In this document: piece after piece, positions 17,178 to 27,060 of the stretch
Numbering within the stretch: the first letter of the stretch is position 1
How the letters are laid out: every line of letters begins with the position of its first letter
Assembly (NCBI RefSeq): GCF_019904135.1
Contig: NZ_JAIOGQ010000014.1
Span: 48,197-112,196, forward strand
Direction of reading: 5' to 3'
Origin: Paenibacillus caui
GTDB lineage: Bacteria > Bacillota > Bacilli > Paenibacillales > Paenibacillaceae
Length of the DNA stretch: 64,000 nucleotides
Position numbers and translations under genes: made by a program
Notes under the pieces: generated by a model
Database searches by the model: none
What the model saw: the letters and a program-made list of their open reading frames with translations, nothing else
What the model was told of the DNA's origin: nothing

Positions 17178-19198
17178 AAAACGCAGCGTTAATCGGCAAT
17201 CCCAACACAGGGAAAACCTCTCTGTTCAACAAGCTGACGAGTTCCTACGAATATGTGGGGAACTGGTCCGGCGTCACCGTGGAAAAAAAAGTTGGCGAAC
17301 TGAGGGACAATTCGGGGCTGCTGACGGATCTGCCGGGCATTTATTCTTTGCGGCCCTTGTCCAAAGACGAAGCTGTTGCGGCCCATTACCTGATGGAGGA
17401 ATCTCCTTCACTGCTTATCAATATTGTTGACGCTTCCCAACTGGAACGAAATCTGCAGCTCACCCTGCAGCTGGTGGACTACGGCAAACCGGTTGTAATC
17501 GGCCTTAATATGACGGATGTCGCCAAAGCCAGAGGGATTGAAGTGTACTCCGACGTCTTGGCCGATGAACTGGGTGTGCCCGTTATCCCTCTCATTGCCC
17601 GAACCGGGGCCGGGAGCCGGGAACTGCTTGAAAAGGTACGGGAGCTGGAACCTCCAAGCGACGGAATGGCGGCTGGCCATCTGTTCTATGGCGCCGCGAT
17701 TGAAGAAGCCGTGGACCGCATTAGCAGGGAACTCGGGGCAGCTTCTTTTCCGAAAGACACTCGAGCTTCCCTGCGCTGGATTGCACTGCAAATACTGGAG
17801 AACAATCCGGCCGTTATGGATGCTCTTCCGCACGGCTTGAATGACAGTCTGAGCTTAATCTGTGCAAGCTGCAGCTCCAGACTTGAAGCGGAGGGCGTCA
17901 GTCAATCCATACCCGAATATATGAAACACATCCGAACAGAACGGATCAACCGGATTTGCCGGAAAGCGATGGACCGGTCCCATCAGAAGCCGCACAGCTT
18001 GACGGAACGGATCGACAGCGTTGTCACGCATCCCTTGTTCGGTCTCCCGCTGTTCGCGGCTTTCATGTTCCTTATGTTTCAAATTACGTTCGACTGGGTC
18101 GGCAACCCATTGTCCGATCTGCTGGACAGCTTCATTTCCGGCCCGCTGAACAACTGGATTTCTGATGGTCTTTCCGCTATTCATGCTTCGGCATTTACCA
18201 GCGCGCTAATCCTGGACGGAATCGCTGGGGGCGTAGGGGGAGTTCTTGTTTTCGTACCGCAAATTTTCCTTTTGTTTCTGATGATTTCTTTCATTGAAGA
18301 CTCGGGATATATGGCCCGCATCACCCTTCTGACCGACAAATGGATGGAAAAAATCGGGCTCAGCGGCAAATCGATCATCCCGTTCATTATCGGTTTTGGC
18401 TGCAACGTTCCGGCAATCATGGCTGCGCGCAGCATTGAGCAGCCCAAAGAGCGTACGCTGACAATGCTGCTTGTTCCGCTTATGTCCTGCTCCGCGCGCC
18501 TGCCGGTTTATGCTTTGTTTGCGGGCATTTTTTTCGAGAGCCATCAAGCCTTGATCGTGCTGTCCCTGTATCTGCTCGGTATTGTTTCGGCTATGCTCGC
18601 AGCCAAATTATTTTCTTCCGTGCTGTTTAATGGCAGTTCATCCTTGTTTGTCATCGAGCTGCCGCCATATCGTATGCCGCAAATGGCTGCCTTGTTCAGA
18701 AACACCTGGGAAAAAGGCAAAGGATTTCTGCGCAAAGCCGGTACGATTATTATGGGCGGTTCCGTCGTTATTTGGCTGCTTACCTTTTGCGGTCCTTCAG
18801 GAATAAACGTTGATATGAATGACAGCTTTCTGGCCTGGATCGGCGGATTGGTCGCTCCCCTGTTATCGCCGATTGGCTTTGGCACCTGGCAAGCGGGAGC
18901 CTCGCTCATCACCGGTTTTATGGCCAAGGAGGTTGTCGTTTCGACGATGAACATTATTTATCATGCTCCCGGCGATCTGCTTGGCCAGCAAATTGCCCAT
19001 GCTTTTACTCCCCTTCAGGGATTAAGCTTCATGGTCTTTGTGCTGCTGTATACTCCTTGTCTGGCAACCGTTGGCGTCATCCGCAAGGAATCCGCTTCCT
19101 GGAAATGGACGCTGTTTTCAGTTGGATACTGCCTTATACTCGCATATCTGGTTTCGTTTATCTTTTATCAAGGAGCCCGCTTGCTTGGATTTTCCTGA
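17174..19198 (+). CDS. feoB: ferrous iron transporter FeoB
   Basis: GTP-gated Fe(II) importer of the cytoplasmic membrane, 674 residues. The N-terminal G domain has G1 GNPNTGKTS (about 8-16), G3 in DLPGIYSL, G4 NMTD, then a helical guanine-dissociation-inhibitor region (about 165-270). The C-terminal half carries the nucleoside-recognition (Gate) repeats: FGCNVPAIMAAR and LVPLMSCSARLPVYALF are visible, with about ten membrane helices. The Cys residues in those motifs are conserved in the family. Expressed with feoA and the small Cys-rich gene downstream, predicted to be Fur-repressed. Confidence 0.97.
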   Translation: MKNAALIGNPNTGKTSLFNKLTSSYEYVGNWSGVTVEKKVGELRDNSGLLTDLPGIYSLRPLSKDEAVAAHYLMEESPSLLINIVDASQLERNLQLTLQLVDYGKPVVIGLNMTDVAKARGIEVYSDVLADELGVPVIPLIARTGAGSRELLEKVRELEPPSDGMAAGHLFYGAAIEEAVDRISRELGAASFPKDTRASLRWIALQILENNPAVMDALPHGLNDSLSLICASCSSRLEAEGVSQSIPEYMKHIRTERINRICRKAMDRSHQKPHSLTERIDSVVTHPLFGLPLFAAFMFLMFQITFDWVGNPLSDLLDSFISGPLNNWISDGLSAIHASAFTSALILDGIAGGVGGVLVFVPQIFLLFLMISFIEDSGYMARITLLTDKWMEKIGLSGKSIIPFIIGFGCNVPAIMAARSIEQPKERTLTMLLVPLMSCSARLPVYALFAGIFFESHQALIVLSLYLLGIVSAMLAAKLFSSVLFNGSSSLFVIELPPYRMPQMAALFRNTWEKGKGFLRKAGTIIMGGSVVIWLLTFCGPSGINVDMNDSFLAWIGGLVAPLLSPIGFGTWQAGASLITGFMAKEVVVSTMNIIYHAPGDLLGQQIAHAFTPLQGLSFMVFVLLYTPCLATVGVIRKESASWKWTLFSVGYCLILAYLVSFIFYQGARLLGFS

Positions 19199-19241
19199 GG
19201 AACCAAAGGCTCGCCGGGCATTCGAGGAGGTATAGAGGTTT

Positions 19242-19409
19242 ATGATCGGTATTGGGATTACGTTAGTGATCTTCGCCTATGCGGGATGGACATTGTACCG
19301 TTTCTTTAAGAAAAGCAAGAAAGGAGCATGTGCTGGCTGTTCTCACAGCAAAGCCTGCACGGCTGCCTGCTGTGCTCCTCCTGAGGGAAGCAAAAAAGCC
19401 CCGTTATAA
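19242..19409 (+). CDS. FeoB-associated Cys-rich membrane protein
   Basis: A 55-residue protein: one N-terminal membrane helix (about 2-19), a basic stretch FFKKSKK and a Cys-rich tail with five cysteines (GACAGC, KAC, AACC). This is the architecture of the FeoB-associated Cys-rich membrane protein family, the Firmicute counterpart of FeoC, whose role is unproven. GAGGAGG at 19224-19230 precedes the ATG. The stop codon lies inside the terminator hairpin 19397-19417. Confidence 0.88.
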   Translation: MIGIGITLVIFAYAGWTLYRFFKKSKKGACAGCSHSKACTAACCAPPEGSKKAPL

Positions 19410-19417
19410 ACGGGGCT
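19397..19417 (+). terminator. terminator of the feo operon
   Basis: AGCCCCGT/ACGGGGCT stem overlapping the last codons and stop of the Cys-rich gene. The downstream T tract is short. Confidence 0.7.
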
Positions 19418-19530
19418 CGACTTTCCTTGAGAAACCTGATTGACCTAAAGAGCTGGAAATATATGGGTTTATATGACCAAAATTTGCTCACTTGTTTAGC
19501 ATATTACCCTAAAAGTAGGAGGTTTTGCTT

Positions 19531-20637
19531 TCAGTGAGCTAATGGAAGCGATATCATAAAGGTAGTACCCTTGCCTATGCTGCTTTCCACTTCTATGGAA
19601 CCACCATGATTTTTAATGATGCGGTAACTTTCCGATAGCCCCAGACCTGTCCCCTTTTCCTTGGTCGTGAAAAAAGGATCGGACAATCTATTCAGGCTTG
19701 CTTGCTCCATTCCGCTGCCGTTATCGCGTATCGATATAATAGCGTTGGTGCCGTCGGATTTGGCATCGATATGAATTTCTCCTCTTCGACCGGATATTTC
19801 CTCTATCGCATCCATGGCATTCTTGATCAGGTTCAGAAGCACCTGTTTGATTTGTTTGGCATCGATCGATATAAGCATCTCTTCCTGTTCCGATTCGAAC
19901 GAAATTTCGCAGCCTTTCATCAAGGCCTCGCTTTCAGTTAAAAGCACAGCCTGTCTAAGCAGCGAAGATACTCTGAGAACGGCCTTTTCCGGAGCGGACG
20001 GCTTGGAAGAGTTCAGAAATTCATAGATGATATCATTGGTCCGATCAATTTCCGTCAAAATAATCCGCGCATACTCCTCCTTGCCCAGCTGGATCAGATG
20101 AGGCCGCAGCAGTTGGATGAACCCGCGGATCGCTGTAAGCGGATTTCTTATTTCATGGGCAATGGCTGCGGAAATTTTGCCCAGTACCGCCATTTTGTCG
20201 TTATGATAAGCCGTACGTTCAATCTCTTTAAAATACGAAATATCTTTGAAGCTGAGCAACAGATCCCCATCAAGTTGATCCCCATATGTAGCTGACACAA
20301 GCCAAACTCTTCCGTATTCGTCTGTCATTTCAAGCTGCTTTTTATGCTTGCATATTATTTCACGATAGATGCTGATGATCCGTTTACGCTTGTCCCTTCC
20401 TAAATAAGGGTGACGTAGCAGCCGCAGAAGATTGCTGCCGATGAGTGTCTGGCGCGACGATAATTCCAGAATATTAGCCATTTGCGAGTTGGCGAAGGAT
20501 ACCTGACCTTCACAATTAAATAAAATGATTCCATTGTCCATGTGTTGCAGGACATTTTCATACTTGTTCTTCACAAGCTGGGCCGACTCAAACATTTCTA
20601 CCGGTTGGAGCAGAGTTTCTTCGATTTCACTCAACAA
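19531..20637 (-). CDS. PAS-domain sensor histidine kinase (sporulation-kinase-like)
   Basis: A soluble kinase of 368 residues without membrane segments. A PAS domain covers about 22-135, the HisKA dimerisation domain about 147-210 with phospho-accepting His161 in AIAHEIRNPL, and the HATPase domain about 250-366 (N box NLIKNAMDAIEE, G1 DNGSGM, G2 GTGLGLS). No response regulator gene is adjacent, so it is an orphan kinase; in Bacillales such PAS-HisKA kinases commonly feed Spo0F in the sporulation phosphorelay (KinA/KinE type). That role is inferred. The start is TTG 20637, with GGAGG 8 nt upstream. Confidence 0.9.
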   Translation of the reverse strand: MLSEIEETLLQPVEMFESAQLVKNKYENVLQHMDNGIILFNCEGQVSFANSQMANILELSSRQTLIGSNLLRLLRHPYLGRDKRKRIISIYREIICKHKKQLEMTDEYGRVWLVSATYGDQLDGDLLLSFKDISYFKEIERTAYHNDKMAVLGKISAAIAHEIRNPLTAIRGFIQLLRPHLIQLGKEEYARIILTEIDRTNDIIYEFLNSSKPSAPEKAVLRVSSLLRQAVLLTESEALMKGCEISFESEQEEMLISIDAKQIKQVLLNLIKNAMDAIEEISGRRGEIHIDAKSDGTNAIISIRDNGSGMEQASLNRLSDPFFTTKEKGTGLGLSESYRIIKNHGGSIEVESSIGKGTTFMISLPLAH

Positions 20638-20993
20638 GTTGTTTTCCTCCTTTTCCCATGAATGATGTTCCTGCCTGGTTGGCTCTTCATCGCAGAATGG
20701 AGAAATTGCGGATATACGTCAGTCATCTCCGTTAAGACCGCAAACACTTTTCAAGTTTTGTAACCAATAACCCATAAATTCCGGTACTTTTCAAAAAACT
20801 TATATGCAAATATGCAAACTTAGAACAGCAGCATGCAGGCAATCCCGCTCAGCACTTGAAAAGGTAAGTATCTCCGGTCTTCTCCCACAAAAAAGTTACT
20901 CTGTTAATTTAATCATAAATAGGTTGTCTGATCCAGTCAATCAGAGATACTGTCGAAAAAAGAGGGATATTCCTATGGAAACGTTTAATGGGG
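20638..20993. other. intergenic region between kinase and zinc-ribbon gene
   Basis: About 350 nt with no gene I can support. It should contain the kinase promoter on the minus strand, but I find no clear -35/-10 pair. The zinc-ribbon gene's terminator lies at its right edge. Confidence 0.4.
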
Positions 20994-21027
20994 AAAAAGC
21001 GGCCTTCCGTTTCGGAAAACCGCTTCT
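20994..21027 (-). terminator. terminator of the zinc-ribbon gene
   Basis: AAGCGG (20997-21002) pairs with CCGCTT (21020-21025), with an inner TTCCG/CGGAA; T run on the minus strand. Confidence 0.75.
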
Positions 21028-21049
21028 TCGCCTGAATTTGAAGCTCCTG

Positions 21050-21454
21050 TTAACGATGCTGGAGCCGTGTTTTTCGTCTGCTCATAAAGGCAAGCCGCAG
21101 TTTCAGCTCGCTCTCCCATTTTTCGTCTCCAATATGTTTGGCAACCATAAGCAGGTCGAGCGAACTGTCAATCTGTCTCTTTACAATATCCAGCGGATCC
21201 TCCCGCTCATCATTGACGCAGTTAACAAAAATGGATTCGTCGTCTTCGGTTACAAAATCGGAAAAATCAATTTCCGTTGCCCCATCGGCATGCGCATATT
21301 CAGCCAGTATTTCGTATTCGTTCTCGACCTTGTAATGAACCTCAACCCGATGACATACCGGGCATAAAAGCAGGGGAACATTGTGGACCTGTGTACGATA
21401 ATGTTTTAGTGTTCCCTTTGTTCCCACCATACTGGCTCCGCAGCAAAAACTCAT
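21050..21454 (-). CDS. small zinc-ribbon protein of unknown function
   Basis: 134 residues. The N-terminus has two Cys pairs able to bind zinc: FCCG (about 3-6) and CPVCHRVEVHY (about 32-42), a YgiT-like zinc ribbon. The remainder is acidic and then helical with a basic C-terminus (MSRRKTRLQHR). No enzymatic motif is visible and no antitoxin partner or toxin gene is adjacent, so a toxin-antitoxin role is not supported. GGTGATGGGGA precedes the ATG. The gene has its own terminator at 20994-21027. Confidence 0.75.
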   Translation of the reverse strand: MSFCCGASMVGTKGTLKHYRTQVHNVPLLLCPVCHRVEVHYKVENEYEILAEYAHADGATEIDFSDFVTEDDESIFVNCVNDEREDPLDIVKRQIDSSLDLLMVAKHIGDEKWESELKLRLAFMSRRKTRLQHR

Positions 21455-21610
21455 TCCCCATCACCTTCCTGATCTCGGTTCATTCTTAATATATAACTTA
21501 TTCTCGAATGGGAAGAGCGATTCCTGTCGTCATGTTAGATTTTTACCCATTTTTGCGTATTTCAGTCAGCGTTTAGTCAGCAGTAAAAACACCTCGCTCA
21601 ACGGTGCAAA

Positions 21611-21646
21611 AAACCCCCTGCTTGACAAATCGTCAAAAGGGGGTTT
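21611..21646 (-). terminator. terminator of the peroxiredoxin gene
   Basis: 9-bp stem AAACCCCCT (21611-21619) with 21638-21646, an inner GAC/GTC pairing, then T-rich sequence on the minus strand. Confidence 0.85.
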
Positions 21647-21671
21647 CATTTGCGGCAACCTGGTTCTGATA

Positions 21672-22217
21672 TTAAACAGTCAGGTTTTTGTCGCCTGGTT
21701 TCCAGTTCATTGGGCACAATCCGCCGGATTGCAGAGCTTGCAGAACGCGGAGCGTTTCTTCAACACTGCGGCCCACATCGTTGTGGTTAACCACTTGATA
21801 TTTAAGCTCGCCTTCAGGATCAATGATGAACAATCCGCGAAGCGCTACGCCTTCTTCTTCAATCAGAATGCCGTAGTCGCTGGCCACTTTCTTCGTAATG
21901 TCGGAAGCAAGCGGGAAGTTGAGTTGTCCAAGACCGTTGCTTTCCTTCGGTGTATTGATCCATGCTTTGTGGCTGTGGATCGAGTCAATACTTACACCAA
22001 GAACTTCGGTATCAAGCGCTTTGAATTGATCAAAAGCCTCGCTCAGCGCCGTGATTTCCGTAGGGCATACGAAAGTAAAATCGAGCGGATAGAAGAAGAA
22101 TACCAGCCATTTACCGCGGTAATCGGACAATTTGGCATGCCCAAATTCCTTGCCGTCTCCGGATACAGTCTCCATACTGAAATCTGGTGCGGGTCTTCCA
22201 ACTAAACGTTCTGCCAT
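21672..22217 (-). CDS. typical 2-Cys peroxiredoxin (YkuU-like)
   Basis: A thiol peroxidase of 181 residues that reduces hydrogen peroxide and organic peroxides in the cytoplasm. Peroxidatic Cys51 lies in FVCPTE, the resolving Cys168 in GGLCPMNW, and the supporting threonine and arginine of the AhpC/TSA fold are present. Sequence and length fit the B. subtilis YkuU type rather than AhpC, and no ahpF is adjacent, so thioredoxin is the likely reductant. AAAGGAGG lies upstream of ATG 22217. Two PerR-box-like palindromes at 22335-22349 and 22352-22366 indicate induction by peroxide. Confidence 0.95.
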   Translation of the reverse strand: MAERLVGRPAPDFSMETVSGDGKEFGHAKLSDYRGKWLVFFFYPLDFTFVCPTEITALSEAFDQFKALDTEVLGVSIDSIHSHKAWINTPKESNGLGQLNFPLASDITKKVASDYGILIEEEGVALRGLFIIDPEGELKYQVVNHNDVGRSVEETLRVLQALQSGGLCPMNWKPGDKNLTV

Positions 22218-22334
22218 GATTATAATCCTCCTTTGAAATATGTAAGGACGGCGGATTGATCCGCATTCCTAGATGATATTTTTGTTCTTGATTACATTTC
22301 AAATGGTATCATCTCGGCATAATCAAAGTCAAGA

Positions 22335-22349
22335 TTATAGTCATTATTT
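22335..22349. promoter_or_regulatory. PerR-type box 2
   Basis: TTATAGTCATTATTT matches TTATAATNATTATAA at 11 of 14 fixed positions. It lies two bases from the stronger box, upstream of the peroxiredoxin gene. Confidence 0.5.
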
Positions 22350-22351
22350 TT

Positions 22352-22366
22352 TTAGAATAATTATAA
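22352..22366. promoter_or_regulatory. PerR-type box 1
   Basis: TTAGAATAATTATAA matches the PerR consensus TTATAATNATTATAA at 13 of 14 fixed positions. It lies 135 nt upstream of the peroxiredoxin start. Confidence 0.7.
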
Positions 22367-22413
22367 TTTAGTGATATTCAGTGAACATTCAGCAGCGTTC
22401 GAACGTTTGAAAA

Positions 22414-23493
22414 CTACTTCTTCATCGCCGCAATAATAAGATCGCCCATGGCATCGGTACCGACCGCGCGGGACTTGTCAACGGCAATATCGCCGGTACG
22501 GTGGCCCGCATCCAGCACTTCCGCTACAGCCGCTTCGATCGCATTCGCCGCATCCTCATAACCGAATGTAAGACGGAACATCAAAGCCACCGAAAGAATC
22601 GTCGCAATCGGGTTCGCCAGATTTTGTCCGGCAATGTCCGGTGCGGAGCCATGAACCGGCTCGTACAGACCGAAGCTGCCTTCTCCGAGCGAAGCCGAAG
22701 AGAGCATGCCGATAGAGCCCGTCAGCATCGCTGCTTCATCGCTCAAAATGTCGCCGAACATGTTCTCGGTAACAATAACGTCAAAGCTGGACGGACGGCG
22801 CAGCAACTGCATCGCACAGTTGTCGACGAGCACGTGCTCCAGTTCCACATCCGGATATTCCGCTGCAACCCGGATCACGACTTCACGCCACAGACGGGAA
22901 GTTTCAAGAACATTGGCCTTATCGACCGAAGCCAATTTTTTGCGGCGCTTGCGGGCAATGTCAAAGGCCTGGCGGACGATCCGCTCCACTTCGCTGACAT
23001 TATAGGTGCAGGTATCCACGGCTTGCTGCCCGTTCTCGGTGTCACGGCGATATTTCTCCCCGAAATAAATGCCGCCCGTCAGTTCGCGCACTACAATCAA
23101 ATCCGTTCCTTCCAGCACTTCCGGCTTCAGGGTAGATGCATCCTTAAGACAGTCAAAGACAACTGCAGGGCGAAGGTTCGAGAACAAACCCAGCGCTTTG
23201 CGGATCCCCAGAAGACCTGTTTCCGGACGAAGCTCTTTCGGATTGCTGTCCCATTTCGGACCGCCGACGGCGCCGAGCAATACAGCGTCAGCCTTCTTGC
23301 ATATTTTAAGGGTTTCCTCCGGCAGCGGAGTACCCTTCTCGTCAATCGCAATTCCTCCAAACAGCGCATGCTCTGTTTCAAAGCGATAGCCGAACAGCTC
23401 TTCCGTACGCTTTAATACTTTTTCCGCTTCCCTGACGACTTCGGGACCAATTCCGTCGCCGGCAATAACGGCGATTTTCTTGACTTCTGACAT
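22414..23493 (-). CDS. leuB: 3-isopropylmalate dehydrogenase
   Basis: Third step of leucine synthesis: NAD-dependent oxidation and decarboxylation of 3-isopropylmalate. 359 residues, usual length for the cytosolic dimer. The family signature is visible: GDGIGPEVV at about 12-20, the substrate loop [10 protein letters not shown], and [20 protein letters not shown] with the metal aspartates. GAGGAGTG precedes the ATG. It is the last gene of ilvBNC-leuAB, 174 nt after leuA, with a perfect palindrome in that gap. No terminator is obvious after its stop. Confidence 0.96.
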   Translation of the reverse strand: MSEVKKIAVIAGDGIGPEVVREAEKVLKRTEELFGYRFETEHALFGGIAIDEKGTPLPEETLKICKKADAVLLGAVGGPKWDSNPKELRPETGLLGIRKALGLFSNLRPAVVFDCLKDASTLKPEVLEGTDLIVVRELTGGIYFGEKYRRDTENGQQAVDTCTYNVSEVERIVRQAFDIARKRRKKLASVDKANVLETSRLWREVVIRVAAEYPDVELEHVLVDNCAMQLLRRPSSFDVIVTENMFGDILSDEAAMLTGSIGMLSSASLGEGSFGLYEPVHGSAPDIAGQNLANPIATILSVALMFRLTFGYEDAANAIEAAVAEVLDAGHRTGDIAVDKSRAVGTDAMGDLIIAAMKK

Positions 23494-23583
23494 AAGAACA
23501 CTCCTCTTTATTCGGTAATTCCATCTTATTCAGTTGTAACATACCGGCAGGCTATAGACAAAGATATAGAAGCTATTACGCTA

Positions 23584-23598
23584 ATAGGATTATCCTAT
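23584..23598. repeat. 15-bp perfect palindrome in the leuA-leuB gap
   Basis: ATAGGATTATCCTAT, 7-bp arms around a central T, about 90 nt upstream of the leuB start. Either an operator or a small RNA hairpin. It matches no consensus I know. Confidence 0.55.
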
Positions 23599-23667
23599 AA
23601 AAACATGAAAGGAAGGCCGCCCCCTCCGCACGCTTTTTGCAGAAGGAAAGCAGCCCGTTATTGGCCT

Positions 23668-25197
23668 TTAGCCTTGCACATTTTCGAAGGATTTGCGGCG
23701 TTCGGCTAGTCCGTTGAGCGCATCGATATAAGCTCTTGCGCTGGCTTCCAGAATATCTGTGCTGACCCCGCGGCCCTGTGCGCTCAGCTTGCCCTGACCG
23801 AGCACAACATGAACCTCGCCCTGGGCATCCTTGCCCCGGCCAACCGATTTGATCGAATAGTCAGAGAGGGTAACCTCTTCGCCCGAGGCTTTGTCAATCG
23901 CGTTATAAATGGCATCAACCGAACCGTTGCCTTCGGCCTCTTCCGTCACTTCGCTTCCCGCCACGGTCATCCGTACTTTGGCGGAAGGCACGGACTCGTT
24001 GCCGTAAGTTACATAGATCGTTTCCAGATGGAATACCTCCGGTCTTTCGACCAACTTCTCCTCCAGAATAGCTAAAATATCCTCGTCGGTAACGTCTTTC
24101 TTCTTGTCAGCCAGCGTTTTGAATTTGGCGAACGCTTCATTTAAACGCTCCTCACTCGCCGTATATCCCAGATCCAGGAGCTTCTCACGGAAAGCGTGCC
24201 GTCCTGAATGTTTGCCCAGCACAAGCTTGCTTTCTTTCAGGCCGATCGTTTCCGGGGAAATAATTTCGTAGGTGCTCTTCTCCTTCAGCATGCCGTCCTG
24301 GTGAATGCCAGATTCATGAGCAAACGCGTTCGCTCCGACAATCGCTTTGTTGCCTGGAACGACCATGCCTGTCAGCTTGCTGATCAAGCGGCTCGTACGC
24401 GCAATTTCACTGAGCACAAGCGATGTCTTGGCACCAAAATAATCCTGACGCGTTTCCAGCGCCAGGGCGATTTCCTCAAGCGCCGTATTGCCGGCGCGTT
24501 CGCCGATGCCGTTGATCGTACCTTCGATCTGGTCCGCGCCGTTCAGAATAGCCGCCAGCGCATTCACGGTTGCCATACCCAGATCGTCATGACAGTGGGC
24601 GCTGAGCTGGATCTTTTCAATACCTTCCACATTTTCCTTAAGTGTCTTAAAAATATTCCCATATTCATACGGGGTTAAATATCCAACCGTATCAGGTACG
24701 TTGAATACCGAAACGCCTTCACGAACGGCCATGGAAGCAACCTCGCTCAGAAAATCGATCTCCGTGCGGCCGGCGTCCTCAGCGGAAAATTCAATCTGTG
24801 AAAAATATTTCTTCGCGTAACGGATCGCTTCCTTCGCCGTTTCAATGACCTGGTCCTTCTCCATTTTCAGCTTATACTTCCGATGGATCGGGCTTGTTGC
24901 CAGAAAAAGATGAATCCGGGCGTCTTCAGCGCCCTTAAGCGCTTCGTAAGCCGCATCAATGTCCTGGGTTCGAGATCTCGACAAGCCTACAATGGTTGAC
25001 TTCTTAACGGCACGCGCCACCGCATCCACAGCAGCCAGATCGCCGGGAGACGCGGCAGGAAAACCCGCTTCGATCCGGTCGATGCCAAGCCGCTCCAGCT
25101 GAAGCGCAATTTCCACCTTTTCCCGTGTGTTGAGATTTACGCCGGGAGACTGTTCTCCATCCCGCAATGTCGTATCAAATATATAAATTTTCCTCAT
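23668..25197 (-). CDS. leuA: 2-isopropylmalate synthase
   Basis: First committed step of leucine synthesis: condenses acetyl-CoA with 2-oxoisovalerate. 509 residues. The TIM-barrel catalytic domain (about 1-280) shows [13 protein letters not shown] near the N-terminus and the metal ligands in [15 protein letters not shown]; the C-terminal LeuA allosteric domain (about 365-500), which binds leucine for feedback inhibition, is complete. I start it at ATG 25197 behind AGGAGG; the frame is open upstream to 25293 but that part is the structured ilvC-leuA spacer. Confidence 0.96.
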   Translation of the reverse strand: MRKIYIFDTTLRDGEQSPGVNLNTREKVEIALQLERLGIDRIEAGFPAASPGDLAAVDAVARAVKKSTIVGLSRSRTQDIDAAYEALKGAEDARIHLFLATSPIHRKYKLKMEKDQVIETAKEAIRYAKKYFSQIEFSAEDAGRTEIDFLSEVASMAVREGVSVFNVPDTVGYLTPYEYGNIFKTLKENVEGIEKIQLSAHCHDDLGMATVNALAAILNGADQIEGTINGIGERAGNTALEEIALALETRQDYFGAKTSLVLSEIARTSRLISKLTGMVVPGNKAIVGANAFAHESGIHQDGMLKEKSTYEIISPETIGLKESKLVLGKHSGRHAFREKLLDLGYTASEERLNEAFAKFKTLADKKKDVTDEDILAILEEKLVERPEVFHLETIYVTYGNESVPSAKVRMTVAGSEVTEEAEGNGSVDAIYNAIDKASGEEVTLSDYSIKSVGRGKDAQGEVHVVLGQGKLSAQGRGVSTDILEASARAYIDALNGLAERRKSFENVQG

Positions 25198-25223
25198 GCC
25201 TGCACCTCCTTCAAGTAAATGAC

Positions 25224-25313
25224 GGGTCTTTCCTTCAAACCCAAAGATGCGGCCCACGCAAATCAATTGCACGGCCGCATCAACTGAAGGCAAAAGACCC
25301 GCCTTTTGGCTTC
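25224..25313 (-). promoter_or_regulatory. structured leader before leuA with competing hairpins
   Basis: In the 198-nt ilvC-leuA gap the minus strand can form an outer stem of 25300-25286 with 25236-25224 (13 pairs and a 2-nt bulge) enclosing a perfect 9-bp hairpin (25281-25273 with 25254-25246). Alternatively 25313-25303 pairs with 25296-25286, which destroys the outer stem. The leuA Shine-Dalgarno lies just downstream but is not inside either stem. No T run follows, so it is not a simple terminator. Confidence 0.5.
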
Positions 25314-25395
25314 CCCCGAAAGCAGCGTAGAATCCGGCTGCTTGCTGCGATGATCACACGCCCGAGGAAGCCTATCTTAAATCCTTAGTATAGAC

Positions 25396-26535
<1,140 letters not shown>

Positions 26536-26574
26536 TCTTATGAACATTTTTTTAGGCGTTGCCCGATACAAATT

Positions 26575-27060
26575 CTAAAGATTGCCCCGCGTCATAGCCG
26601 TTACGCCCGTCCGCGACAATTCCTGAACGCCGTAAGGCTTCAGCAGCTCCAGCATCGCATCAATCTTATCCGTATCTCCTACAACCTGCACCATCATATT
26701 TTTCGTGCCGATATCGACAACCGCTGCCCGGAAGGTTTCAACCAGACCCATAATTTCCGGCCGTTCCGCCGGCTCCGACTTGACCTTGATGAGCGCGAGC
26801 TCGCGGGATACCATCGGCATGGTGCTAAGATTCACTACTTTGATCACATCGATCAATTTATACAGCTGCTTTTCAATTTGCTCCAGTGTATGGTCGTCTC
26901 CCTTGGTGACAATAACCATCCGGGAAAGACCGGGTTCTTCCGATTGCCCGACCGTAATGCTTTCGATGTTGAAGCCGCGCCGGCCGAACAAGCCGGACAC
27001 CCGCTGCAGAACGCCAGGCTGGTCATTTACTAATACCGCAATCGCATGGTTCATCATCAT
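26575..27060 (-). CDS. ilvN: acetolactate synthase small (regulatory) subunit
   Basis: Regulatory subunit that activates IlvB and gives valine feedback. 161 residues: N-terminal ACT domain (about 3-78, HAIAVLVNDQPGVLQRVSGL and RRGFNIESITVG) and the C-terminal ALS_ss domain (about 80-158). The start overlaps the ilvB stop by one base (TAATG), so translation is coupled. Three consecutive ATG codons open the frame. B. subtilis calls this gene ilvH. Confidence 0.96.
   Translation of the reverse strand: MMMNHAIAVLVNDQPGVLQRVSGLFGRRGFNIESITVGQSEEPGLSRMVIVTKGDDHTLEQIEKQLYKLIDVIKVVNLSTMPMVSRELALIKVKSEPAERPEIMGLVETFRAAVVDIGTKNMMVQVVGDTDKIDAMLELLKPYGVQELSRTGVTAMTRGNL

Noticed and set aside
20804..21367. 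187-residue open frame on the plus strand
   Set aside because: Overlaps the zinc-ribbon gene in antisense and its terminator; no Shine-Dalgarno before its ATG.
21050..21454. Toxin-antitoxin antitoxin (YgiT-like)
   Set aside because: Only the zinc ribbon fits; no HTH domain and no partner toxin gene beside it.
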